DNA from: a virus
Reading direction: 5' to 3' (one strand)
Length of the DNA stretch: 50,923 bases
IMG/VR virus record: IMGVR_UViG_3300010160_000063
Span: 1-50,923 of that record
Positions 22,422 to 30,741 of the stretch are shown piece by piece (the stretch's first letter is position 1; the number at the start of each line of letters is the position of its first letter). The position numbers and the translations under genes are program-made. Below the pieces are notes generated by a model. It searched no databases. It was given only the letters and a program-made list of their open reading frames with translations, and was not told the origin of the DNA.

Positions 22422-22439
22422 GTTATAATTGTTTATAAC
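22422..22439 (+). promoter_or_regulatory. Promoter with palindrome for short chaperone
   Basis: GTTATAA-TTGT-TTATAAC is a perfect 7-bp inverted repeat that overlaps the -10 box TATAAT (22424-22429). A start near 22436 gives a short leader with ribosome site AGGAGG (22444-22449). The palindrome may be an operator. Confidence 0.45.
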
Positions 22440-22453
22440 CTATAGGAGGCAAA

Positions 22454-22774
22454 ATGGCAACCACCATTAACGAAGCAAAAGAAATCACTCTGCCAGATGG
22501 AACAGTTATTACTGTACGTCCACTTAAGATTTCTCTTCTACGTGACTTTATGAAAAAGTTCACAAGCATTGAAGAAGTTGCAGAAGACAACGATAAATCA
22601 ATGGATATTCTAATGGAATGCGTAAGCATTGCAATGCGTCAGTACAAGCCAGAACTGGCTGAAGACCCATCAAAGCTAGAAGATATCCTAGACCTACCAA
22701 CCGTATACCAAATTATTGAAGAAGCATCAGGCGTAGCCTTGGGTGGAACTCAATTTATCGGTGGTAAAAACTAA
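22454..22774 (+). CDS. Tail assembly chaperone, short form (106 aa)
   Basis: ITLPDGTVITVRPLKISLLRDFMKKF...SMDILMECVSIAMRQYKPEL...LDLPTVYQIIEEASGVAL aligns along its length with the N-terminal domain of the preceding chaperone. It corresponds to the short (gpG-like) form. It has its own promoter and a better ribosome site than the long form, so excess short form could be made without ribosomal frameshifting. Directly upstream of the tape measure gene, the usual place. Confidence 0.75.
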   Translation: MATTINEAKEITLPDGTVITVRPLKISLLRDFMKKFTSIEEVAEDNDKSMDILMECVSIAMRQYKPELAEDPSKLEDILDLPTVYQIIEEASGVALGGTQFIGGKN

Positions 22775-22792
22775 TAAAAGAGGTAATAATGA

Positions 22793-25700
22793 ATGTCTGA
22801 TTTCGAGTCCAAAGTAAGAATTGATATTGATGCTAGTCAAGCACTAGCACAAATCAAACTTCTTCAAAGACAGATTTCAGACTTTCATTCCTCAATGGCT
22901 AAGGGTAGTGCTACAGCCAATCTAAAATCACTACAAATGCAACAGTCACTAGTTGACACAATTAATGCAACTGGTCAATACTCAGCACAGATGAAAACTG
23001 TTGCATCATCTACACAAGCTTTTACAACATCACTTGAAAAAAATAAATTATCTCTAAACCAGTATTTTAGATATGCTGGTGGTGCTTCCAGAAGTTTTGG
23101 TAAATTCTTTAAAACAGAAATGGATACCATTCAAAAGGTAGCCATTGAAAGAGTCAAGGACCTACAGACTCAATATATTAAAATGGGTCGTGATGCAAAT
23201 GGTGCTCTTAAAACAATTGCTGTTAGACCACTTGCACTTGACATGGAAAACCTGTCAACTAAAACACAGATTGCTGCACAAAAGCAACAGCTTTTAAATC
23301 AACTACTAAAACAAGGTTCTACCAACCTTCTAAACTTTGGTAAAAACACACAATGGGCTGGTCGTCAGCTTATGGTTGGTTTTTCTATTCCACTCGGTAT
23401 TCTTGGAGCAACTGCTGCCAAAACATTTATGGAAATGGAAAAGCAAGCAGTTGCATTTAAACGTGTTTATGGAGACAGCTTTACACCATCTACTGAAGCA
23501 GATAGAATGCTTAAACAGGTCAAAGACCTAGCATCTGAATTTACTAAATATGGAGTTACAGTAGAAAAGACTATGGAGTCTGCTGCTAAAGCAGCTGCTA
23601 CTGGTAAAATGGGGGCAGACCTACTTGCTCAAGTATCAGAATCAACACGTCTATCAGTATTAGGTAACGTAGAACAACAAAAAGCATTAGAGACAACAAT
23701 CTCTCTAACAAATGCTTTTGGAACATCTGCTGACGAACTTCGTGGAAAAATTAACTTTCTAAACGCAGTTGAAAACCAAACTGTAACATCTATTGAAGAC
23801 CTGACAACTGCTATTCCAAAAGCAGCACCAGTTATCAAGCAACTTGGTGGTAACGTAGAAGACCTGTCATTCTTCCTTACAGCAATGCGTGAAGGTGGTA
23901 TCAATGCATCCGAAGGTGCCAACGCTCTAAAGTCTGGTCTTGCATCTCTCATTAATCCAACTAACAAAGCAAGCAAAATGCTTGAAGGTTTTGGAATTAA
24001 TATTTCAAGCATTGTTGAAAAAAATAAAGGAGATGTAAAAAATCTTGTTATTGACTTTGCAAAAGCACTAGATACACTAGACCCTCTAAATCGTGCTCGT
24101 GCTATTGAGCAACTGTTTGGCAAGTTCCAATTCTCACGTCTATCTACATTGTTCCAAAACGTAATTAAAGACGGTAGCCAAGCAGCAAGAGTTCTAGAAC
24201 TAACTAAACAATCATCTGCAGAACTTGGAATTCTTGCTCAACGAGAGCTTAATCGTATTTCATCATCACCAATGTATAAATTCCAAAAAGCAGTAGCTGA
24301 CTTTAAAAAAGAACTTGCCCCTGTTGGTGAAGAATTTATTAAAGCTGTTACACCACTTATTAAATTCGGTACAGATGTTCTTAAATCATTCAATAATCTT
24401 GATGGCGGAGTAAAGCAATTTATTATTACAACTACAGGTGTTATTGCTGGTCTTGGACCAATCATGCTTATGACATTTGGTTTGATTGCTAACGGTGTTG
24501 CTAACCTTATCAAAGGTTTCTCTTTTGTAAAGAGTATATTTAATAAAACAACTACTGCATCACAGGTTCTTGGTGAAACTACTAACTATATGACACAACA
24601 GCAAATTGAAGCTGCTGCAGTTGCTGCCTCATTAGACCAGGTACACAATAAACTTACACAATCATTTACTGTAGAAGCAAAAGCAGTAGCAAATCTAGCA
24701 GCACAATATGAAAAAGCTATTTCTGCACAAGTTGCATTTAGTGGTGTTGCTGCAGGTGGAGGAAAAGGAAAGGCTAAAGCAGCACCTAAAAAATACGCTA
24801 GTGGTATTTTTAGTGTTCCTGGTCCTAAAGGTGCTGGAGATATTGTTCCAGCAATGCTTGCTCCAGGTGAAGCAGTTATTCCTGCAGGACCAGCACAAAA
24901 ATATCGTGGTTTTATTAAGGGAATGATTGCTGGAAAAATTCCAGGATTTAATAAAGGAAAGATGGATGCTCGTCAAAAAGTAAGGGCGGCTCCAAAAACA
25001 ATCATAGAGCAAGTTAGAGCATTGTTTGAGGCTGGTTGGTTTGGTCAAAAAGAAGAACAAGCAGCCATTAAAAAACAAGTGATTGCAGAAGCAGATGCTA
25101 GAGGATTAGTAGATACAGAAGACAAAAAAGCAAGAAGCAACTTTTTAGCAAAATATGGATTTGGAAAAGCTGGACCAGTAGACAGTACCCATATATCGTC
25201 AATGGGTGACGATAAAACCTTTACATCTAAAACAGTTTTACCAGACCATAGAGCACTAAATCAAGTATTTGCAGATGCCGTAGAAGGAAGAATTAGCAGA
25301 GACGGAAAAACAAGTGCTGTTGGAGATATCTTAAAAGATAAAAAAATTATTGCAAAAATGGCTGCACAGTCTGGGCTAGATGAAAAAACCTTAGTAAAAG
25401 AATTGAAAAAAATGGACCCAAGAAGAGTTGGTGGAGCAGTATATCCAACAACTGAATCTGGTATAAAAGCTTTGCAATCTTTTTATCAAAATACTGATAG
25501 ACCAACTCCTGGAACAAGGATAGCTTCTGCTGGACTTAGAGAAAGACTAAAAGTTGGTGGAAAAGCTGGAGGGTTTATTGAAGGAGCTAAAGCTGGAGGC
25601 AAAATAAGACTTAACCCTAAGCTTGATGACAAGGCATTAGAAGAGCAAAAGGCAAAAATTGATAACTCTCAAAATAAAGAAAAAAAGAGACAAACTACGG

Positions 25701-28700
25701 CTATTAAAAAGAATACATCTGCTATCAATGCAGAGACTGCCGAAACAAAAAAAGGAACTAGAACAAAGCGTGATGCAAATAAAGCTGCAGCAAAAACAAA
25801 ACCAACACCAACAATTGCTGTAACGGAACAACTTGGTAATGGAATTACAAAAACCACTGGTGTCGATAAAAATGGTAAAGAATATGTTCGTTATAATAAT
25901 GGAAAACGTTTTGCCACCAAAGATGAAATAGCTGCAGCAACAAGGGAAACACCTGCATCCAAGAAAACAAGTAGATTTGGAAAAGTTGGTTCATTCCTTT
26001 CCAGAAGAGGTGTTCTTGGTGGAGCAGGTATGGCTGCCAGTATGGGTGGCAGTATGCTTGGTGGAGACATTGGAAATACTATTGCCAATGTTGGAAACGC
26101 TGCATTTATTGCCGATGTAGGTAGAAGCTTTATTCCACAAGGAGTAAAAGCAAAACTTGCTACATTTGGAGTAGAAAAACTACTTCCAATACTTAAAAAT
26201 CTTGCTCCAATGTTTTTAAAGTTGGGTCTTGTGCTGACAGTAGCGACAACAGCATATGAAATATTTACAGCAAATGCTAAAAAACAAGCAGAAATTTCTA
26301 AAGCAGTTGTAGATACTTTGTCTATGACAAAAGATAGACTAGATAAAGTTAATGAATTCTTTGGAACAGATGCAAAACTATCTGGTATTAGAACTTTGTC
26401 TGTTGCTGGTGAAGGTCAAACAGGAAAACAGGCAAGCCTTGCAGAGCAGTTTAGAACAAGTGACCAATTTAAATCTCTTTATGGAGACCAGGCAAGCAAA
26501 TTACGTGGAGCAACAGATAAGCAATTTGCAATAACAATGCAATCACTAGCACTTGATTTATATGGTCAAGGTGTTGGTGCTGAACAGGTACAAATTATTG
26601 TTGATGCTATTAAGAAAGAAGCTCAAAAAACAAACGTTGTTATTAAATTTAAAGATTTAACCTTAGATACAGAAACAGGAAGACAAAATCTAGCTAAAAG
26701 TATCAAGGAAATTACAGATGGTATGGTAAAAGAACTTCAGTCTCAAAGAGATTGGCTTGGTCTTAACTGGCTAGCTTCTGCAAATATAGATGCATACACT
26801 TCACAACTAAGTGGATTTGTTTCCGCATTATCTCAAGAATTTGAAAAAGGTAGAATATCTGTAACAGAGTTTGAATCATCATTTAGCAAAATTAAGCAAA
26901 GTTTTAATGCTGCCGAACAAGCAAATCCTGGAGATGGAATTGTTTACCTAAATAAAGTATTGAAAGAGGTTAGTCCAGAAGTTTCAACTGCTGCAGCATT
27001 AATATCAAATCTATCAGATAAGGCACTAGTATTAAAACTAGCTATGAAGGGTGCTGCGTTAAGTAGCCAACTTCTTGCCGATGTCTCTATAGGAAATGCT
27101 GATGCAAAAAAATATCTTTTATATTTAGATAAGTTTGAAAATGAAAAACATGCAAAGTTAATAAAACAACAAAAAGTTATTACTGGAATTACTAATCAAC
27201 AAAAAAATCTTCAAAAACAAGAAACAGCAGTTAATGATTTATATGATAAAAGAATCACTGCACTTGAAAGAATTGATGCACTAAATCAATCAATTTCAGA
27301 TAGACAAAAAGGACAACTTGATTTAGCAGATGCCCTTTCTCAAGGTGACGTATTCCGTGCTGCTCAAGCAATGCAACAAATTAGAGCAGATGAAGCAAAG
27401 GTTGCATTAGAACAACAGAAAAATGTTCTTCAGGACCAGAGAGATACAAAGACTGGTTCATTACAAAATCAACAAGACAACTTAGACAGTTCAGCAAGTT
27501 CTGCTCAGTCTAAACTTACTGAGATTAGCAACGAACAGCCAAAACCATACGAGAATACTAAAATAAAAGGAATGACTGTAGAACAACTTACAATTACAAA
27601 AAATAATGCTGCCTCAATTATGAAAAATCCATTTTTAACAACTGCTTTAAATGTAGGTTCTGGTGGTATTTGGGGAACAATATCTAATTTTATAGGAACA
27701 CTTCTATCTAACTTTAAGTTTGCTGACGGTGGACACATTACAGGTGCAGGTAGCGGAACAAGTGATTCAATACCTGCCATGCTTTCAAATGGTGAATATG
27801 TTATTAGAGCAAATGCTGTAAAGGCTATTGGAACTCATACCCTTGACAAACTAAACCATGCAGAAAAATTTGCTAATGGTGGACTAGCAGGATTTAGACA
27901 GTCCGAACATAAAGTTCCTGGTAAAAAACGTTTTGGTCTTAATGATATTGCTGCTGGATTGACTAACCCAATCATTCAAGGTGGAGCACATGGAACAGAT
28001 GTGATGGGTGGTTTTGCAACTGCAGAGTCATATATGAATGTAGCTTCTGGTAAGGGAGGATTTTTTGATTACCTAACCGCAATTCTTACACCACTTGCAC
28101 TTACTGGATTTGGTGGAGCAAGCAAAGCAGGAGCTGTAGGAGCAAAGGCACTTCTGTCAACAGGAAAAGTTGGTGCTGCAAAAGCAGCTTATACAGCAAA
28201 AATGACTGAAATGCTTGCAGCTAAAGCAGGTAAAGCTACAGCAAAAGCATTTAATCCATCTAAGCCAGCAACTGGAGGAGAATATCTAAAAGCCCTAAAA
28301 CTTGAAGGATTTACAAATTTTCCAGCTGGCAAAAAGTATGACTCTCCGTTATGGAACGCAGCAAGAAGTAAATTTGGAGACATTCCTAGCGATAGCAGTG
28401 TTAGAGCAACACCATTCACTTTGGCAAAAACTGGCATAGGATTTTCACAATCAAAGCTTGCAGGTCTTCAGGCAACAGAGGCAGGAGTAAAATATGCTTT
28501 ACGTAATGGTGTAAGTAATTTTACTGAGGGAATTTTGAGTCATCCAGATTTTCCTCAATGGCAACAAGCTGGATTAAGTAAAGACCACTTAAATAATTTA
28601 GTTCCTTGGAATTTGGGTTCTTCTAACTTTAATTTTGGAGAATTTCTAAGACAATCACTTCAAGCCAAAAACCAAGCAAAAAATTCATTAACTGGAGCTA

Positions 28701-29845
28701 ATGATTTATTAAATAGTAAATCTCCATATCTAGCTCTTCAAAAAATGCTTTGGAGTATGCATGAAACAAAAGTAGATAAAAAATTGGCACAGGGTCTTGG
28801 ATTCAATATGCCATCAAAAACTTTGGCAAAACTTATTAGCGTCCTTCCTCCTAATATTGCTGCACTATTTTTCAACAAAACAGCTAGACATAGAAGCAAT
28901 AACATTATTGAAGAACTATATCACCCACAAGACATTCCAATAGAAAATGGTCAGGTATATGGACCAGGAACTTATTTTGCACAAACCCCAGAAATTTCCG
29001 ATAAGATGTTTAGCGGTTTTGGAAATCAAGTACACGGTATGAGCGTAACTCCAAAAGCAGCATTAAAAACTTTGTTTGGAAAAGGATATATTGATAGCAA
29101 CAAATTAGCAAAAGAATATATAAAAATACATGGAACACAATCTGGTATTCAAAAACAAGCAAATATTTCTGGAAATCAATGGAGAGCACACGTAGGAAAT
29201 CAACTAGACCAAATGCCTTGGAATGACAAACTCATTCAGGGTCTATTATCTAAGGGTTATATTGGATATAAACATGGAGACGCTTTGACCAACTGGTTGG
29301 TTGGTGTTCCAAATTCTGGATATGGACTAAAACATATTGAATCAAATTTGGGTAGTTCTATGACAATGAAAAAAAATAACAATCCAATGTTAAATTATGT
29401 AAAAAATATGTTTGGTAATCAACTTGGCTTAACAAGAAATCAAAATGTTCCGCTTCTTGACATGATTTCACAATTTTTAAATGGAAAAGTAAAGCCTAAA
29501 ACTTCTAGTGGATTTACATCTATCGAAGGACTTGCAAACGGTGGACTTGTAAACATTCCTCACTTTAAAAATGGCGGTATGTTCCGTACAGGATATGCTG
29601 GTGGTGGACTTGCAAAACTTCACGATAAGGAGTTTGTAATGAACCCTGGGGCAGTTAGAGAATATGGCGTAGGAAACCTAAAGGCTATGAATAATGGCAC
29701 ATACAACAATGGTTCCGTGTATAATAGTTATGGAGTAAATATCAATGTTGGTGGTTCTAATTCAAATGCCAGCGACATTGCACGAACAGTTATTAGAGAA
29801 ATCAAAAAGATTGATTCTCAACAAATTAGGAGCACTAGAATTTAA
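22793..29845 (+). CDS. Tape measure protein with embedded extra domains (2350 aa)
   Basis: The N-terminal coiled coil and TP901-type region (NKLSLNQYFRYAGGASRSFGKF; TFMEMEKQAVAFKRVYGD; AMREGGINASEGANALKSGLASL) identify it. Hydrophobic segments lie at about 540-575 and 1138-1160. Gly-rich loops such as GDIVPAMLAPGEAVI (about 680) and GTSDSIPAMLSNGEYVI (about 1660) are typical of the family. At about 1.5 angstrom per residue the tail would be near 350 nm. Two unusual insertions are seen: about 725-930, unrecognised, and about 2030-2185, ADP-ribosyltransferase-like (LYH ... YGPGTYFA). The last stop base overlaps the next start. Confidence 0.88.
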   Translation: MSDFESKVRIDIDASQALAQIKLLQRQISDFHSSMAKGSATANLKSLQMQQSLVDTINATGQYSAQMKTVASSTQAFTTSLEKNKLSLNQYFRYAGGASRSFGKFFKTEMDTIQKVAIERVKDLQTQYIKMGRDANGALKTIAVRPLALDMENLSTKTQIAAQKQQLLNQLLKQGSTNLLNFGKNTQWAGRQLMVGFSIPLGILGATAAKTFMEMEKQAVAFKRVYGDSFTPSTEADRMLKQVKDLASEFTKYGVTVEKTMESAAKAAATGKMGADLLAQVSESTRLSVLGNVEQQKALETTISLTNAFGTSADELRGKINFLNAVENQTVTSIEDLTTAIPKAAPVIKQLGGNVEDLSFFLTAMREGGINASEGANALKSGLASLINPTNKASKMLEGFGINISSIVEKNKGDVKNLVIDFAKALDTLDPLNRARAIEQLFGKFQFSRLSTLFQNVIKDGSQAARVLELTKQSSAELGILAQRELNRISSSPMYKFQKAVADFKKELAPVGEEFIKAVTPLIKFGTDVLKSFNNLDGGVKQFIITTTGVIAGLGPIMLMTFGLIANGVANLIKGFSFVKSIFNKTTTASQVLGETTNYMTQQQIEAAAVAASLDQVHNKLTQSFTVEAKAVANLAAQYEKAISAQVAFSGVAAGGGKGKAKAAPKKYASGIFSVPGPKGAGDIVPAMLAPGEAVIPAGPAQKYRGFIKGMIAGKIPGFNKGKMDARQKVRAAPKTIIEQVRALFEAGWFGQKEEQAAIKKQVIAEADARGLVDTEDKKARSNFLAKYGFGKAGPVDSTHISSMGDDKTFTSKTVLPDHRALNQVFADAVEGRISRDGKTSAVGDILKDKKIIAKMAAQSGLDEKTLVKELKKMDPRRVGGAVYPTTESGIKALQSFYQNTDRPTPGTRIASAGLRERLKVGGKAGGFIEGAKAGGKIRLNPKLDDKALEEQKAKIDNSQNKEKKRQTTAIKKNTSAINAETAETKKGTRTKRDANKAAAKTKPTPTIAVTEQLGNGITKTTGVDKNGKEYVRYNNGKRFATKDEIAAATRETPASKKTSRFGKVGSFLSRRGVLGGAGMAASMGGSMLGGDIGNTIANVGNAAFIADVGRSFIPQGVKAKLATFGVEKLLPILKNLAPMFLKLGLVLTVATTAYEIFTANAKKQAEISKAVVDTLSMTKDRLDKVNEFFGTDAKLSGIRTLSVAGEGQTGKQASLAEQFRTSDQFKSLYGDQASKLRGATDKQFAITMQSLALDLYGQGVGAEQVQIIVDAIKKEAQKTNVVIKFKDLTLDTETGRQNLAKSIKEITDGMVKELQSQRDWLGLNWLASANIDAYTSQLSGFVSALSQEFEKGRISVTEFESSFSKIKQSFNAAEQANPGDGIVYLNKVLKEVSPEVSTAAALISNLSDKALVLKLAMKGAALSSQLLADVSIGNADAKKYLLYLDKFENEKHAKLIKQQKVITGITNQQKNLQKQETAVNDLYDKRITALERIDALNQSISDRQKGQLDLADALSQGDVFRAAQAMQQIRADEAKVALEQQKNVLQDQRDTKTGSLQNQQDNLDSSASSAQSKLTEISNEQPKPYENTKIKGMTVEQLTITKNNAASIMKNPFLTTALNVGSGGIWGTISNFIGTLLSNFKFADGGHITGAGSGTSDSIPAMLSNGEYVIRANAVKAIGTHTLDKLNHAEKFANGGLAGFRQSEHKVPGKKRFGLNDIAAGLTNPIIQGGAHGTDVMGGFATAESYMNVASGKGGFFDYLTAILTPLALTGFGGASKAGAVGAKALLSTGKVGAAKAAYTAKMTEMLAAKAGKATAKAFNPSKPATGGEYLKALKLEGFTNFPAGKKYDSPLWNAARSKFGDIPSDSSVRATPFTLAKTGIGFSQSKLAGLQATEAGVKYALRNGVSNFTEGILSHPDFPQWQQAGLSKDHLNNLVPWNLGSSNFNFGEFLRQSLQAKNQAKNSLTGANDLLNSKSPYLALQKMLWSMHETKVDKKLAQGLGFNMPSKTLAKLISVLPPNIAALFFNKTARHRSNNIIEELYHPQDIPIENGQVYGPGTYFAQTPEISDKMFSGFGNQVHGMSVTPKAALKTLFGKGYIDSNKLAKEYIKIHGTQSGIQKQANISGNQWRAHVGNQLDQMPWNDKLIQGLLSKGYIGYKHGDALTNWLVGVPNSGYGLKHIESNLGSSMTMKKNNNPMLNYVKNMFGNQLGLTRNQNVPLLDMISQFLNGKVKPKTSSGFTSIEGLANGGLVNIPHFKNGGMFRTGYAGGGLAKLHDKEFVMNPGAVREYGVGNLKAMNNGTYNNGSVYNSYGVNINVGGSNSNASDIARTVIREIKKIDSQQIRSTRI
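28900..29350 (+). other. ADP-ribosyltransferase-like segment inside tape measure protein
   Basis: Residues about 2030-2185 read EELYH (His2044), then YGPGTYFA (2056-2063) with Ser2069 six residues on, and end in SKGYIGYKHGDALTNWLVGVPN...LKHIE. This ordered pattern, LYH / GxGxYF(A/T)...S / GYxGY...(V)VP..I, recalls the PARP-like and polyvalent-protein ADP-ribosyltransferase fold (H-Y-x group). The usual HG after LY is HP here, and no third catalytic Glu is obvious. Activity is unproven; structure prediction is needed. Confidence 0.4.
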
Positions 29846-30741
29846 TGGCAGATAATTATGCAGAATATTTAAATGGTAGAAAGAAATATTCTCGTCCACA
29901 AGCAATGCTATGGGCAGATAATTCTGGAACATTTTCAGTAAGAGAAGCAGCAAATATTACTGCAGTTACTCCATCAAATCCTGCTGTTGGTAGTGTAAGA
30001 TATACTGCTGCAAATAATTTTGCTATTGGAGATTTTGTCAATATTGATGGACTTCTTCCAGCTGGATATAATGGAACATATGCAGTTACTGGAGTTACTC
30101 CAACATTTTTTGTTGTTACAAATACAACTACCGCAGGAGTTACAGATGCTATTGGTGTTGCTGGAAAAGCTTCCTACGTTCCAACTGGAACAGAAATTAA
30201 CTCAAATGATACTCCCAATAACTTTCTTATTTTATCCGATGATAACAGAGGTGCAATAGATTTTTCTCAACAAAGAATTGAAAATAGAAGAAGAACTGTA
30301 AATGGTCGTATGCGTTCATACCATACTGCTGACAAACTCCAAATATCAGTTTCTTGGGATATGCTGCCATCTCGTTCATTCTCAAATGACCCTAATTTTA
30401 ATCTAGCTACTGGTGCTGTAACTACTACTGGATATAGTGGTGGTGTAAAAACAGCAGACCCAAATATCTATGGAACATATTTATTCCAATACACAACTGA
30501 TGGCGGTGCTGGTGGTGCAGAAATTCTTGACTGGTATGAAAACAACAAAGGTTCTTTCTGGGTTTACTTATCCTACGACAAATATCCCAACTTTGAGAAT
30601 GCTGGAGATAAGTATAAACATCTAGCAGAATATAGTCAGGTACTAGAAATGTTTATTTCAGACTTTTCTTATTCTGTTGTAAAACGTGGTGGCACTAACT
30701 TTGATTTTTGGAACATTAGCGTGACCCTGGAAGAGGCATAA
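29845..30741 (+). CDS. Distal tail / minor tail protein (298 aa)
   Basis: It follows the tape measure with a TAATG overlap, the position of the distal tail protein (Dit-like). The N-terminal 35 residues (YLNGRKKYSRPQAMLWAD) and residues 115-298 (LSDDNRGAIDFSQQRIENRRRTVNGRMRSYHTADKLQISVSWDMLPSRS...LEMFISDFSYSVVKRG..FDFWNISVTLEEA) form one beta domain found in actinophage minor tail proteins. An FCCH-like module is inserted between them (about 38-107). Confidence 0.65.
   Translation: MADNYAEYLNGRKKYSRPQAMLWADNSGTFSVREAANITAVTPSNPAVGSVRYTAANNFAIGDFVNIDGLLPAGYNGTYAVTGVTPTFFVVTNTTTAGVTDAIGVAGKASYVPTGTEINSNDTPNNFLILSDDNRGAIDFSQQRIENRRRTVNGRMRSYHTADKLQISVSWDMLPSRSFSNDPNFNLATGAVTTTGYSGGVKTADPNIYGTYLFQYTTDGGAGGAEILDWYENNKGSFWVYLSYDKYPNFENAGDKYKHLAEYSQVLEMFISDFSYSVVKRGGTNFDFWNISVTLEEA
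29956..30165 (+). repeat. FCCH-like module copy B (in 29845 gene)
   Basis: It encodes ITAVTPSNPAVGSVRYTAAN..., GD at the same spacing, then PAGYNGTYAVTGV and FFVVTNTTT. It is inserted between the two halves of the distal tail domain. Confidence 0.75.

Noticed and set aside
23629-24123. 164-codon leftward frame in the tape measure gene
   Set aside because: Antisense shadow of the coiled-coil region with no promoter or ribosome site.
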